NCBI GenBank assembly: GCA_009859145.1
Contig: VRVR01000045.1
Coordinates: 31,033-95,032 of the forward strand
From: Andalucia godoyi
Lineage: Eukaryota; Discoba; Jakobea; Jakobida; Andaluciidae
Length of the DNA stretch: 64,000 bases
Reading direction: 5' to 3'
In this document: one piece after another, positions 20,101 to 28,661 of the stretch
How positions within the stretch are numbered: the first letter of the stretch is position 1
Layout of the letters: each line of letters begins with the position of its first letter
Notes under the pieces: model-generated
The model's input: the letters and a program-made list of their open reading frames with translations, nothing else
What the model was told of the DNA's origin: nothing
Databases searched by the model: none
Made by a program: the position numbers and the translations under genes

Positions 20101-22412
20101 GATGCCGCTGCCGCCGAGTTTGTTCTTCCATGCACCCCGCTTTGCGGCTTTGATAGAGCAGCGGGGGCCAGCTTCTCGACGATCTCGTGTGGAAACTCTG
20201 AAAAATGCGCGAATGCACGCTGCGTTTTCGCGAGCCTGCTCAGGCCATTGCGGACCGCAGCAATTTCGTTCCTGTGCTCGTTGGCCGCGAGCCTGGACTG
20301 CACGGCGACGCACAGTCCTGCCAAGGAATCAAACACCTGCTTGAAGGCAGATGACTGGTGTCGATTGCGATCTTCCACCTCCATCGTCATTTTCAACTGC
20401 ATCTGATGAGATGCCTTGGCCTTTTCGACGTCCAACTCAAGATCTCGAATCTTTTGTCGAAGCGCTTCGTTGACTGGGTCGACTTGATTGTACATCATTT
20501 CTTCATCCGAATCGGAAAAGTCGACATCTGCCAGGGATTCTTCTCCAGATGGTCGCGGCTTGCGCGTGGCGGAGCGAGCATGAGGAATCTCGTCTGCGTC
20601 GTTCTCTTCATCCCCTTCGTCCTGGTCAACGCTCCCAGCCTTTTCAACCTTCCACGCTTTGTTCCCTTTGGCATCCTTGTGATCCTTGGCGTCCCTGTCG
20701 TCCTTGGCATCCTTGTCGCCCTTCACAGAACTCGATTCGGATGAAGGGACGGCTTCTTCCAGCGAGTCGTCTTGTGGCGCATGGGCGTCTTCGCCCGAAC
20801 TGACAGCATCCTCAATGACGACAGTTCCAGCCGAACCAGATGACGTTCGTCTGGAATGCTGTCGCCGTTTGGAAGACCCGTCTGCCTTCTCGGAGTCCTC
20901 GCCAACGGACTCTGTTTCAGTCTCTGAAAACGTCGTTGTGTGTCGGTGCGTCGAAATCTGCGAGCCGTCCTCTTGCTTCATGTTCGCCATGGAGGGCTGC
21001 GACTGCAACGAGTAGCGACTGACTTGCCTGAGCAGCTGCCCAAACTTGTCCTTCATCTTGTTCAGGCGCTGGATGGACGGCGACTGAGAGTGCGGGACAT
21101 ACGACCCTCCCATAGCCCTATCGAGGGCAGAGCCCTGGCTGTCCAAGGCCTTCAGAATCCGGTTCATCTTGTCCTCTTCTTCCTTGAGCCGCCGCATCTC
21201 CTGCTGCTTTTCCGAAATCATGTTTGCAATCTGACCAGGCTCCACATCGGCCCAACGCATCATCAGTCTGCGCTTCTCTGCACCCTCATCGTCCGAATCA
21301 TTACCGTCTGCAAGCATCGGCAGCGCAACCTTTCGATTCGTCTCAATCTCCCATGCCCGAAGCGACTTTCCTGCTCGCTTCACATTCTGCTGTGCATCTG
21401 TCCAGACATTCAAAATCTCGCGCTGACGCTGTCTATACTGATTAAGCGTTTCGCGGTCCTCCAACGTGCGTGCAATGAATGCTTTCGCAGAACCTTTTCG
21501 TGAAAACCCTGCCAGCCCTTTGCCCCCCGACCGTGGTCTTGCTGGCATATCCGGGGCATACAGCGGGTCCAGCTTCAACTTTGCTCGTGCGGGCTGCGAG
21601 GATGATATCGGTCGGTTCGCCATCTGCAGTGTTGCTGCATCTGCCGCGGACTCGGGACGCCGAATCGGAATTGGGTTCAACCCATCCGGAACGCCCACGT
21701 CGGTGGAGAAGCCACCAATGTTCAAGTACTGTCTGAGAACATCCAGTTCTTCTTCGACTTTTTGCTTTTCCAAATTCACGGTGCGCAGCTTGTACCGCAT
21801 CTCCGACGTGGACTCGTGAAACGAACGCTTGACTTGCTCTGCAGATGCCACGGAAACTCGCAATTCCTCCAGAAACCCCAGCATCTCGGGACTTTTCGAG
21901 CGGTGTGCAAAATCCGCTGCAGCCGTCGAAGGCCGAGGGAACACATCCACGATCGAACTCAACGGTACGTCGACGACATCCGTGAACAACATCGACTTTT
22001 CAGATGCTGAGGCTGAGGCCGAGGTAAGCTCGTCTGGCTTGCTCAAGTGGCTCGCTGGCGATACTCCTCGACCACCCCGTCCACCATGCCCACCCCCTGA
22101 GGCTGACGACGACGTGCCACGACTGCTCTTGGAAGTCGTGTGTGGCCGAACCATGTTGAGAGACAGGTCCGATTGTTCTCCGGCCGCTCTGCCTGGAGAC
22201 GGCGACCGCGGCCCCTTGATCCCAGCTCGAAAGCGCTGCGCAAACGAAAACGACGTGTCGCCAGCTTTCTTCGAGCCAGTCGGAGACGTGTCAGAAGGCT
22301 TCTTTTCATAATACCAGAAGTTCCCAGAACACTTCAGCTCTGTTTTTTCCGTGTCCGTCCTGTCTGAATTGCTGGAGTGTGTGTGCTGGTCATGATCCTC
22401 GCCGGTTCTCAT
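17169..22412 (-). CDS. Large coiled-coil, low-complexity protein (1,747 residues)
   Basis: A single intact frame. The first about 170 residues are Ser/Gly/Pro-rich. Coiled coils are visible near 185-240 (EMRYKLRTVNLEKQKVEEEL), around 395-420 (SEKQQEMRRLKEEEDKMNRI), near 680 (EALRQKIRDLELDVEKAKAS) and near 860. Between them lie acidic stretches, a KDAKD-type repeat and an eight-Gln run. Residues of about 930-1390 are Ser/Thr/Lys-rich disorder. The last about 300 residues look globular and helical (FGLRKIAEQNFLDFSVSTES, FDTFLSGVVAFYEARELAL) and end in an EF-hand-like region without an obvious calcium loop. This C-terminal pattern reminds me of long cytoskeletal or flagellar proteins of protists, but I cannot name the family. 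Confidence 0.8.
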   Translation of the reverse strand: MRTGEDHDQHTHSSNSDRTDTEKTELKCSGNFWYYEKKPSDTSPTGSKKAGDTSFSFAQRFRAGIKGPRSPSPGRAAGEQSDLSLNMVRPHTTSKSSRGTSSSASGGGHGGRGGRGVSPASHLSKPDELTSASASASEKSMLFTDVVDVPLSSIVDVFPRPSTAAADFAHRSKSPEMLGFLEELRVSVASAEQVKRSFHESTSEMRYKLRTVNLEKQKVEEELDVLRQYLNIGGFSTDVGVPDGLNPIPIRRPESAADAATLQMANRPISSSQPARAKLKLDPLYAPDMPARPRSGGKGLAGFSRKGSAKAFIARTLEDRETLNQYRQRQREILNVWTDAQQNVKRAGKSLRAWEIETNRKVALPMLADGNDSDDEGAEKRRLMMRWADVEPGQIANMISEKQQEMRRLKEEEDKMNRILKALDSQGSALDRAMGGSYVPHSQSPSIQRLNKMKDKFGQLLRQVSRYSLQSQPSMANMKQEDGSQISTHRHTTTFSETETESVGEDSEKADGSSKRRQHSRRTSSGSAGTVVIEDAVSSGEDAHAPQDDSLEEAVPSSESSSVKGDKDAKDDRDAKDHKDAKGNKAWKVEKAGSVDQDEGDEENDADEIPHARSATRKPRPSGEESLADVDFSDSDEEMMYNQVDPVNEALRQKIRDLELDVEKAKASHQMQLKMTMEVEDRNRHQSSAFKQVFDSLAGLCVAVQSRLAANEHRNEIAAVRNGLSRLAKTQRAFAHFSEFPHEIVEKLAPAALSKPQSGVHGRTNSAAAASASSSGNMTDPVASIAGLAQELPDMFDGIFAFFEKVSSSGRDRSEELQKEVDSFKEEAAVLRSEVHFEKERNARLFDQVQSLNAELEAHIDDSAQIARVQAPKETRSVGLQVRTLTEDSIRRKHAGEQQQQQQQQLLSSIAAADGSKRDVSPHSASGGGGSGSRSVYRTGSILEEVEDELPDDDFQVDHEYRPPSQQSSRRHSPDATEHKAESGKKTKKKSKSGDAPSSSSGAATSSSLAAAKFTKTKRGKAATKTGPSSTVRDALAAPPEVVEPEGSSSVSKRKDTSPSSKKQGTKDQDGPSNVRAAKASDKRDGRARSGSTLSSQRSPAVLDREPLGMFESGMSASTPTTTSAVAPGSAPTTALASTKSARDQSMTLQVPGSSNGLTGSPDSSRSARSDVEHVNRSGRSPSTTRSPEVQQWNMPSNSTAGAPATGSSSSGSAITPILSRIKPVLGGANRDPSRGGLNTQRTQDSGEGTNRSRPSIKFSEYVGRITYPRHSMTSSIESDLQKALEGEQGRADDHSDSDAESDAGSDRASSVATLPELQQLDMYEDMDEDDRISRAQTYPTHFDWESGIKKPEKRYRSFFSRVHSIIALLSLRKRTVARGVKPLTPPTPHPASLAQADSVSQLSAKQSEQSLQSELDLKEDKKATDIVLSLSSLVVGRLLEVMRERRAEATLSLQLEKLKNSKSGQGRLRALPWVLKNLANVYSTIISSNLSDIRMSDAAFEIFATRFGLRKIAEQNFLDFSVSTESMKHQSLRVKTFVDFLLEKHDSLALKCYLLVLNKLNSVGLGFLQPSVQSHSQLVLLRSRAFEVLSSVVSQWDSSPSETEVVTFLDALPPVDTSKNRMRGRAAMQDMREPVFDFDTFLSGVVAFYEARELALASRKVYVESGDLKSALRDVFESACVGEADSLMSIDAFRRACMILFGSVPLGSDAEFLTVLNARKLRKFAFSDFLSTLPSVVLLASAAPVI
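19698..19723. repeat. CTG/CAG microsatellite encoding poly-Gln
   Basis: About eight uninterrupted CAG codons on the minus strand, inside the large coiled-coil gene. A short pure trinucleotide tract of this kind is likely to vary in length between strains. Confidence 0.9.
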
Positions 22413-22414
22413 GG

Positions 22415-22415
<1 letters not shown>

Positions 22416-22447
<32 letters not shown>

Positions 22448-22466
22448 CTACCTACCTACCTACCTA
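22416..22466. repeat. (CT)15 followed by (CTAC)n at the start codon of the coiled-coil gene
   Basis: Fifteen CT dinucleotides run to about 22445, followed by five to six CTAC units. On the coding (minus) strand it is a purine-rich GA/GTAG tract ending three bases before the ATG at 22412. It may be a leader element or core-promoter tract. Confidence 0.9.
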
Positions 22467-23116
22467 TCTTGCGCTCGGACACCTGCTGCTTGATAGAAGG
22501 GTCCCAAAAAAGTTAGATTCCAATGCGGACACTGTGCATGCAGTCTCGAAAAGTCCAAAAAGGGGGAGCTCTCTGCGTATTGCAAAAATAATAGAGTTAC
22601 TTACTGATTCACACAATCCGGACGGCGATGGCAAAAAAACCCTCAATTAAAAAAACACCGGAAATCCGTTAGGTTCATAAAGGTTTTGTTTCTCATTACA
22701 CCGGCAACCATGAAGAGGCTCCGTCGTTTTTGATGATGCTGCTCTTGTCAACCACTTTTCTCTGCTCGTGCAGGCACGTCATGTGCGGTCGTCCTGTCGG
22801 GAAAGACGTATGAGCAGACCAAGACACAAGCTTTCTGTGGTGTTGTTTTATTCATCGCGCCTACATTGTACACCAACCACGGATAAGCATCGCTGATCAC
22901 CCATAACCAATGTTGCAACCCAACAACATGCATAATGCAACGCGGCGGCGTGTTTACAGGGCTTTCATGATCAAAATGGGGTGAAACGAATCGGGCATCG
23001 TGTGACGGAGTTGTCAAGATAGCAAACGCATGCGCATGGCGCGTGGCAGCGGTGTATCATCAGGTTCCTCCTACAAGGCAGGCGGGGGCGAGGCTGCCTG
23101 TTGCGAGACTGTGCGT
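22467..23116. other. Intergenic, no supported gene
   Basis: This is the space between the start of the coiled-coil gene and the end of SMC2, both on minus. Only short frames without motifs are present. Confidence 0.45.
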
Positions 23117-26100
23117 CTATGACCGGACGTTGGAAATGCGCTGCACGGAGGACTGGCCGTTGACGTTGTTTGTGCGGAATAGCACATTGGCATTGTTGAA
23201 CATGCCTTCCTTGAGAGAGACGATGACAAACTGCGCTTCCTTGAAATATGTCTTCAGCATTTGGCCGATGTTTTGCGTGTGGGACAAATCGAGGGCGGCA
23301 TCAACCTCATCGAGAATGTAGACGGGTGCTGGCTTGTATCGCAGCATGGCAAGGATGAGAGAGAGCGCAACGAGAGAGCGCTGGCCGCCAGAAAGCTCCG
23401 TGAGCGACTCCTTCCACGTTCCGCCCAGCGCAACGCGAATCTGCAAGCCTTCCGCAAGATCGTCTTCAGAAGCACGGTCCAACTTGGCCGTCATGCCTGG
23501 CAGCAGCGTATTCAAGATGGAGCCAAAATCCTTGTTGACCTTCGTCCACGTATCCTCGAGAGCCTCCCGTTTCTTCACATCCAAAGTGACCATGACCTGT
23601 TCGATCTTCTCTCGGTCACGAACAACCTTCTCGCGCTTCTCCAAGAGTTCCTGATAGTCCTTTTCGGTGGAATCCAGCATGTGGATAACCTTCTTGTTGA
23701 CCGAGCGACCTAGTCGCTCGCATCTGTCTTCCAAATCCTTAATGCGACCACGCAAAGCTTCGAGGTTCATATCCTCGACAGAGAGCGACCGAGCATCCGC
23801 CTCGATCCCAGAATTCTTCCGCAGTCTCGCATCTCGCTCGCGGACAGCTCCAGACGTGTCCTTCGTGATGCGAGATCGCTCGTGCTCGGCCTTTCGCACA
23901 AACAGGCTGGACTCGTTCACACTTGTTGTCAATGACTCAATCTCGCGCTCCAGCTCCGAGATCGCCGACGACGACGCAGATACTTCAGAACGCTTCGCGT
24001 CTTCCTGCTTCTTGCACTCAAATACTTTTGAGCGCAGTTCCTGAAGCTCGGTTTGCTTTGCTGCCAGTCTCGGTCGCAAACCATCCACCGAGTCGCGAAG
24101 CTCTGACCCCGAAGCAGTCGACCGCTCTATTTCCTTGTGCAGCTGCGCCAGTTCCGCATGGACCGTTGCCAATTGCTGTGCACACTCGCTCTTCTTCTTC
24201 TTGTACGACGTCAAGTCACTGTTTGCCTGGGAAAGTGCTTTCTTAAGAGAATCTCCACTCTGCTTGGAGGCCGACGTCATCGAATCGAGCAGCGCTTGCT
24301 TCTCTTTTAAATCGGCCTCGAGGATCGCCATTTGACGCTGGAGTTGAACTGCCTCCGTTTCTGCAGATTCAATGTCCGACTTCAAACGATGGTACGCATG
24401 CGAGGCGATTGCTCTCTCCAGAGAGTCGGCTTCTGCCTTCAGCGACGATACCTTGCCTGCCTTCTCTTGCATTCGAATGATCTTGTCCTTGTTGTCCGAG
24501 ACCACGGCAAGCTCCTTCCGGAGGACGTCGATCTCTTGTTGCAAAGAGTCTCGTTCGAAGACAAGATCCACCAGAGAAGCGTCACGAGAGCCCTTTGAAG
24601 AGCCATCGGAGCCTCCCGTCAGCGTACCGGATGGATCGAAAATGTCTCCGTCCAGCGTAACCGTGCGAACTTGCACCTGCGGATCGAACGCCACTGCGCG
24701 CGCCATGTCCAAGTTCTGGCAAACAAATGTTCTTCCAAAAACGTACTGCATTGCCTTTTCGACAGACGGTTCAAACGTTACAAGCGACACAGCAGTCAGC
24801 GCCCGATTGTTCGACACGCGGGAAGCACCATTTTGCTGTTGCTGCGACAGCGGGGAGGCAGAAATGGTGTCGAGAGGCAGAATTGTCACTCGTCGCTTGA
24901 GGCTCCCCGAGGCAAGGAGGGACTTTCCCGTTTCGGCCGAATCAACAACTACTTGGTACAGACGACCACCAGCCACAACTTCCAGCGCCTTGGAATACTG
25001 CGGATCCCGAACATGCATCAAGGAACCGACAGTGCCGTGGACCACAGACGAGGCAGAAATCTTCCGGGAGTCGTACTCGAAATTGAGAACCTGCAGAGCA
25101 GTGTGCACCTGCGATGCTCGAGACTCCTTTTCAAACAACTTGCTTCGGAGCGCCTTTTCCTTGCCGACCAGCTGGTCCACAGCAGTGTTTTCCTTTCCTT
25201 GCGATGCGGATACGGAAAGATCAGCACCGTGCTGCGACAGTTCGCTCTGTACAGACTGTTTGCGAGTGACCAGCGACGCATGGTCCTTTTCCTGCCTGCC
25301 CAGCTCCTTCTGCTTCTTTCCACGGTCCGCTTCGACAGCGGACAATCGCGACTTTGCAGACGAAATCTGCGACTGCGTTTCTGTGATCTTCGCCTTGATG
25401 CTGGCCACTTCTTCGGCAACAATACTTGCATTCCCAGATGTCGCAGACTTGGTCAGATTGGCGACGCGCAGCTTGTACTCGTCAATCGCGTTTTCGAGAC
25501 GAGAATGCTCGGCCTCCAGCGTCAGCCTCTCTGCGGACATTTGCTCCAATCGAGTCCTGTCTGCTTTCACGGACGCTTCCAGATCTGCAAGCTGTTTCGC
25601 TTCGGCATCCAGCTGACTACGCACAGCAGCCACCTCTGTCTCTGCTGCAGATAGCAGCTTCGCCCACTTGGCAGTCTCCGTTTCCAGTTTCTTCAGCTCT
25701 TGCATGCCCTTTTGTTTGCTTCTGAGAAGATCGAGCTCCTTTTCCTTTGCAGCCAGCGTCCTCTTCCCTTGCTTCTCCATTTCTCCGCATCGTTTGCACT
25801 CTGATTCCAGCTGCGCCGACTCCCGCTCCAGTGCTTCTAGTTGCTGCAGCAGCAGTCCAAACTCCAGGGCCTCGAGCATGCGCTTCTGTCGATCCAGCTC
25901 GCCGTTTGCAACTTCCCATTGCTTGTACTCTTGGTTTTCGTCCCGCAGCTTCTGCAGCATGGGCGTGACCTTTTCGCCCAAGAGCTGCGAAATTTCCTCG
26001 AGCTTTTCGCTCTTCTTCTCGATCGTCTTTTGCGCCTGGATCTTCTTTGTTTCGTACATGCGTGTTCCCGCAGCCTCTTCAATCATTGCCAGAATCTCAG

Positions 26101-26575
26101 GGGGCTTCATATTCAAAACCTTGGTGATGCGGCCTTGCATGATCAGAAAGTGCGGGTTGTTCACGTTGAGCTGCACCGACAAGAACAGGTTCTGGACTCT
26201 ACTGAGCTGCGCATTGTGTCCATTGATGAGATACTTGTTGCGGCCTCCCAGCAAGATCTGACGCGTCACTGTGATCTGGTCGTTGGTCTCGTACCCTGGC
26301 GGAGAAGACTTTTTATCGCGATTGTTGAATACGAGCGTCACAGATGCCTTTGTGATGCCGGCCTGTCCCTGTTTGTACACCAGTTCTTGAAGCTGCTGCA
26401 CGCGCACTTGCTGCAAGTTTGAAATCCCAAGAACAAAGCATATCCCGTCCAGAATATTCGACTTTCCAGACCCGTTCAGACCCGTAATCGCGTTAAAATG
26501 AGGATCAAATCCTGAAATCACCGTCCGATTCGCATAGGACTTGAACCCATCCAGTATTATCTCTTCAATGTACAT
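23117..26575 (-). CDS. SMC2: Condensin subunit SMC2
   Basis: This 1,152-residue protein starts at the ATG at 26575 (MYIEEIILDGFKSYA), the classic SMC2 N-terminus. The Walker A box is GLNGSGKSN near residue 35, and QNLFLSVQLNVNNPHFLIMQ-type sequence follows. Long coiled coils flank a hinge at about 515-650 (GTVGSLMHV..., EVVAGGRLYQVVVDSAETGK). The C-terminal half-ATPase has the ABC signature LSGGQRSLVALSL near 1060 and Walker B/D-loop VYILDEVDAALD. SMC2 pairs with SMC4 in condensin and compacts mitotic chromosomes. The gene ends in TAG and the length is slightly below the usual 1,190. A TATATAAATA element lies about 50 bases upstream of the ATG. Confidence 0.97.
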   Translation of the reverse strand: MYIEEIILDGFKSYANRTVISGFDPHFNAITGLNGSGKSNILDGICFVLGISNLQQVRVQQLQELVYKQGQAGITKASVTLVFNNRDKKSSPPGYETNDQITVTRQILLGGRNKYLINGHNAQLSRVQNLFLSVQLNVNNPHFLIMQGRITKVLNMKPPEILAMIEEAAGTRMYETKKIQAQKTIEKKSEKLEEISQLLGEKVTPMLQKLRDENQEYKQWEVANGELDRQKRMLEALEFGLLLQQLEALERESAQLESECKRCGEMEKQGKRTLAAKEKELDLLRSKQKGMQELKKLETETAKWAKLLSAAETEVAAVRSQLDAEAKQLADLEASVKADRTRLEQMSAERLTLEAEHSRLENAIDEYKLRVANLTKSATSGNASIVAEEVASIKAKITETQSQISSAKSRLSAVEADRGKKQKELGRQEKDHASLVTRKQSVQSELSQHGADLSVSASQGKENTAVDQLVGKEKALRSKLFEKESRASQVHTALQVLNFEYDSRKISASSVVHGTVGSLMHVRDPQYSKALEVVAGGRLYQVVVDSAETGKSLLASGSLKRRVTILPLDTISASPLSQQQQNGASRVSNNRALTAVSLVTFEPSVEKAMQYVFGRTFVCQNLDMARAVAFDPQVQVRTVTLDGDIFDPSGTLTGGSDGSSKGSRDASLVDLVFERDSLQQEIDVLRKELAVVSDNKDKIIRMQEKAGKVSSLKAEADSLERAIASHAYHRLKSDIESAETEAVQLQRQMAILEADLKEKQALLDSMTSASKQSGDSLKKALSQANSDLTSYKKKKSECAQQLATVHAELAQLHKEIERSTASGSELRDSVDGLRPRLAAKQTELQELRSKVFECKKQEDAKRSEVSASSSAISELEREIESLTTSVNESSLFVRKAEHERSRITKDTSGAVRERDARLRKNSGIEADARSLSVEDMNLEALRGRIKDLEDRCERLGRSVNKKVIHMLDSTEKDYQELLEKREKVVRDREKIEQVMVTLDVKKREALEDTWTKVNKDFGSILNTLLPGMTAKLDRASEDDLAEGLQIRVALGGTWKESLTELSGGQRSLVALSLILAMLRYKPAPVYILDEVDAALDLSHTQNIGQMLKTYFKEAQFVIVSLKEGMFNNANVLFRTNNVNGQSSVQRISNVRS

Positions 26576-27061
26576 CCCTCTCTGTATGCCAATCAATCAA
26601 TTACAATATTTAAATTGATTCTCTATATAAATAATAAGAAGAAAGAAGAAGAAAGAATCGTTCCAACAAAAACGACTGGTGTTTAATTAAAAACAAGACA
26701 GCAGAGCCGAATTGAAATTCAGCGACCGGATTTTATGGCGGGAAAGCTGCTCAGACCGACGGAATAGAAGGGATAGGTTAACGACCTAGGGTTTTCCAAG
26801 TGCTATATTTTTATTTTTTTGTTTTGTGGCACCCAGGTGCGATGGGCAAAACCCTCCCTATCGGAGCAGCAGATCTTCTCTCTTTTCCCTCGTGTACAGC
26901 AGCGGGACTTCGTTCTACTCGCATATCGATGCGTATTCCGCATTGGCTTTTTGTTTTTGGTTGCTAATGCTTTTCTGTTTTGTTTTTCGTCTTGGCTTTT
27001 CATACATTATTATTATTATTATTAATATTATTATTAATGTTTTTTTGGAGGGAGAGGGGAA
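26576..27061. promoter_or_regulatory. Divergent upstream region, SMC2 / O-methyltransferase
   Basis: The region lies between two outward-facing starts. The SMC2 side has a TATA-like run (about 26624-26634) and a GAA-rich stretch; the methyltransferase side has ATT repeats (about 27007-27036) and a purine-rich GGAGGGAGAGGGGAA leader next to its ATG. No gene is seen. Confidence 0.45.
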
Positions 27062-28342
27062 ATGTCAGAGGTTGAAGACGAGACAGTGGCGTCGGTGGTG
27101 CTGGCACTGGTGGTTGTTGGGGTTTTGTATGTGCTGGTGTCGCGGCGGCGACGAGAGACGCTTTCGAAACGAGCTCCGACGAAGATCCATGTTTCGTCGT
27201 GGATGGAGTTTCGAGTGGGGACGTGGATCATGGCGGTGCTGGAGAAGTTCAAATACACGTGTTCTCCGCCGTCCGTGCAGCTTATGGAATACGCTTGTGG
27301 GTACTGGAACTCGGCTGCAATGTATGCAGCGGCGAAACTCCGACTGGCGGATTTGGTGGAAGACCATTTTCCGTCGCCGGTCTCGACGTATGATTTGTCG
27401 CGGAAGCTGGCGGTTCACGAGGATGATCTGTACAGACTGATGCGCGCGCTTGCGACCAAGGGCGTGTTTGCGGAAACTCCAAACAGACACTTTGTGCAGA
27501 CTCCGCTCTCCGATATGCTCCGGACGAACCACCCGCTGTCGATGTGGGGCGCTGTCGTGAGTCTGCATGAAGAACAGCGCCATGCGTTTGCACGCTTGTT
27601 TGAGTCGGTGGACCAAAAGGTGGCTACCGCAGCTCCGAGTGTGCCGCGCAAGTCTGGGTTTGAAATCGAGTATGGAGAGCCATTCTACGACTATCTGGAC
27701 AAGCATTCGCACCAAAGCAAGCTGTTTGACGAGTTCATGAAGGGCGTCAGCAATGACTCAATGCCCGTCATTGCTCAGGACTTCCACTTCGAAAAGTATG
27801 GCACCATTGTGGATGTCGGCGGCGGCGACGGGACGCTGCTCAAGACCATTTACGAAATGAATCTTGCAAAACGGTGCAAGGGTTGCAAGAAACTGCGCTG
27901 CCAGTCCCACAACTGCATTCTCTTCGATCGGCCCGCCGTGGTTTCTCTGACGGAATTTCCGACGACGGTCGTGGTGAAGAAGGCCGCCGGAAGCTTTTTT
28001 GATGCCGATACCATCCCAGTGGGAGACTTGATCATTCTGAAGGAGGTTCTGCACAACTGGACAGACGAAAATTGCCTCAGGATCCTCTCGTCTGTGTCAC
28101 AGAGAATGTCCGGAACGAACGCTCGCATTCTTGTCATCGATGTTGTCTTGTCGGAACTAAAGGACTGCGATCACCTGCGAGCCCTAAAGACGTTCCTGGA
28201 CCTGCACATGCTCACCATGCTTCGAGGAATGGAGCGTACCAAGATCCAGTTTGCGGAGCTTGTTGCCAAGGTTGGTTTGGAAGTCGAGGCCATCATTCCT
28301 ATGCGAACCGTATACTCGGGCATCCTGCTGAAAAAAGCCTAA
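27062..28342 (+). CDS. Membrane-anchored COMT-type O-methyltransferase with Cys-rich insert
   Basis: The 426-residue protein begins with a single membrane helix at about 8-27 (TVASVVLALVVVGVLYVLVS) followed by RRRRE, suggesting an ER or outer-membrane anchor. A winged-helix dimerisation domain follows (LVEDHF...YDLSRKLAVHEDDLYRLM). The SAM-binding glycine motif is DVGGGDG at 251-257, the LFDRPAVV motif marks the next strand, and the catalytic His is H331 in LHNWTDE. This is the COMT/acetylserotonin methyltransferase class, which methylates small hydroxylated aromatics. Unusually, residues 272-285 carry four Cys spaced C-X2-C-X4-C-X4-C between the SAM motif and LFDRP. It converges with the Rieske gene. 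Confidence 0.88.
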   Translation: MSEVEDETVASVVLALVVVGVLYVLVSRRRRETLSKRAPTKIHVSSWMEFRVGTWIMAVLEKFKYTCSPPSVQLMEYACGYWNSAAMYAAAKLRLADLVEDHFPSPVSTYDLSRKLAVHEDDLYRLMRALATKGVFAETPNRHFVQTPLSDMLRTNHPLSMWGAVVSLHEEQRHAFARLFESVDQKVATAAPSVPRKSGFEIEYGEPFYDYLDKHSHQSKLFDEFMKGVSNDSMPVIAQDFHFEKYGTIVDVGGGDGTLLKTIYEMNLAKRCKGCKKLRCQSHNCILFDRPAVVSLTEFPTTVVVKKAAGSFFDADTIPVGDLIILKEVLHNWTDENCLRILSSVSQRMSGTNARILVIDVVLSELKDCDHLRALKTFLDLHMLTMLRGMERTKIQFAELVAKVGLEVEAIIPMRTVYSGILLKKA

Positions 28343-28661
28343 AAATTGTGATCGCTGTTGGATGTGGGATGTTGTTGGATTCCGTTTCCTCTTGTGAGCA
28401 GGTTTTTTTTTTAATTTTTTTTTTTTTATTAATTTTTTTTGGGCAATAGGTGGTTTTTCAATTAAAATGATATTGGGAATATTGCACACAATGAAGACAA
28501 ACACTGGCCGGCTGGGAACTGTCTATTTCAGGAAGCTGTTCGAGGTGCATTTTTTAATGAACAAGCAGAAAACGAAGAATAGACGGCAGCAGAGCATTTG
28601 GAGGGAGAAGAGAGGAAGGAAAAGGCTATCTCCCCTCCGTGCTCCCGGGCCGTTCGACCGC
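28343..28661. other. Convergent 3' region, poly-T rich
   Basis: The region separates the ends of the methyltransferase and Rieske oxygenase genes. It contains long T runs (about 28403-28440), with no coding signal. Confidence 0.5.

Noticed and set aside
26594-26596. Upstream non-ATG starts for SMC2, USP, Bfr1-like, LRR and F-box genes
   Set aside because: In each case a downstream ATG gives the conserved N-terminus or the first Met of the frame, so I used it. The SMC2 ATG at 26575 gives the family's normal MYI start.
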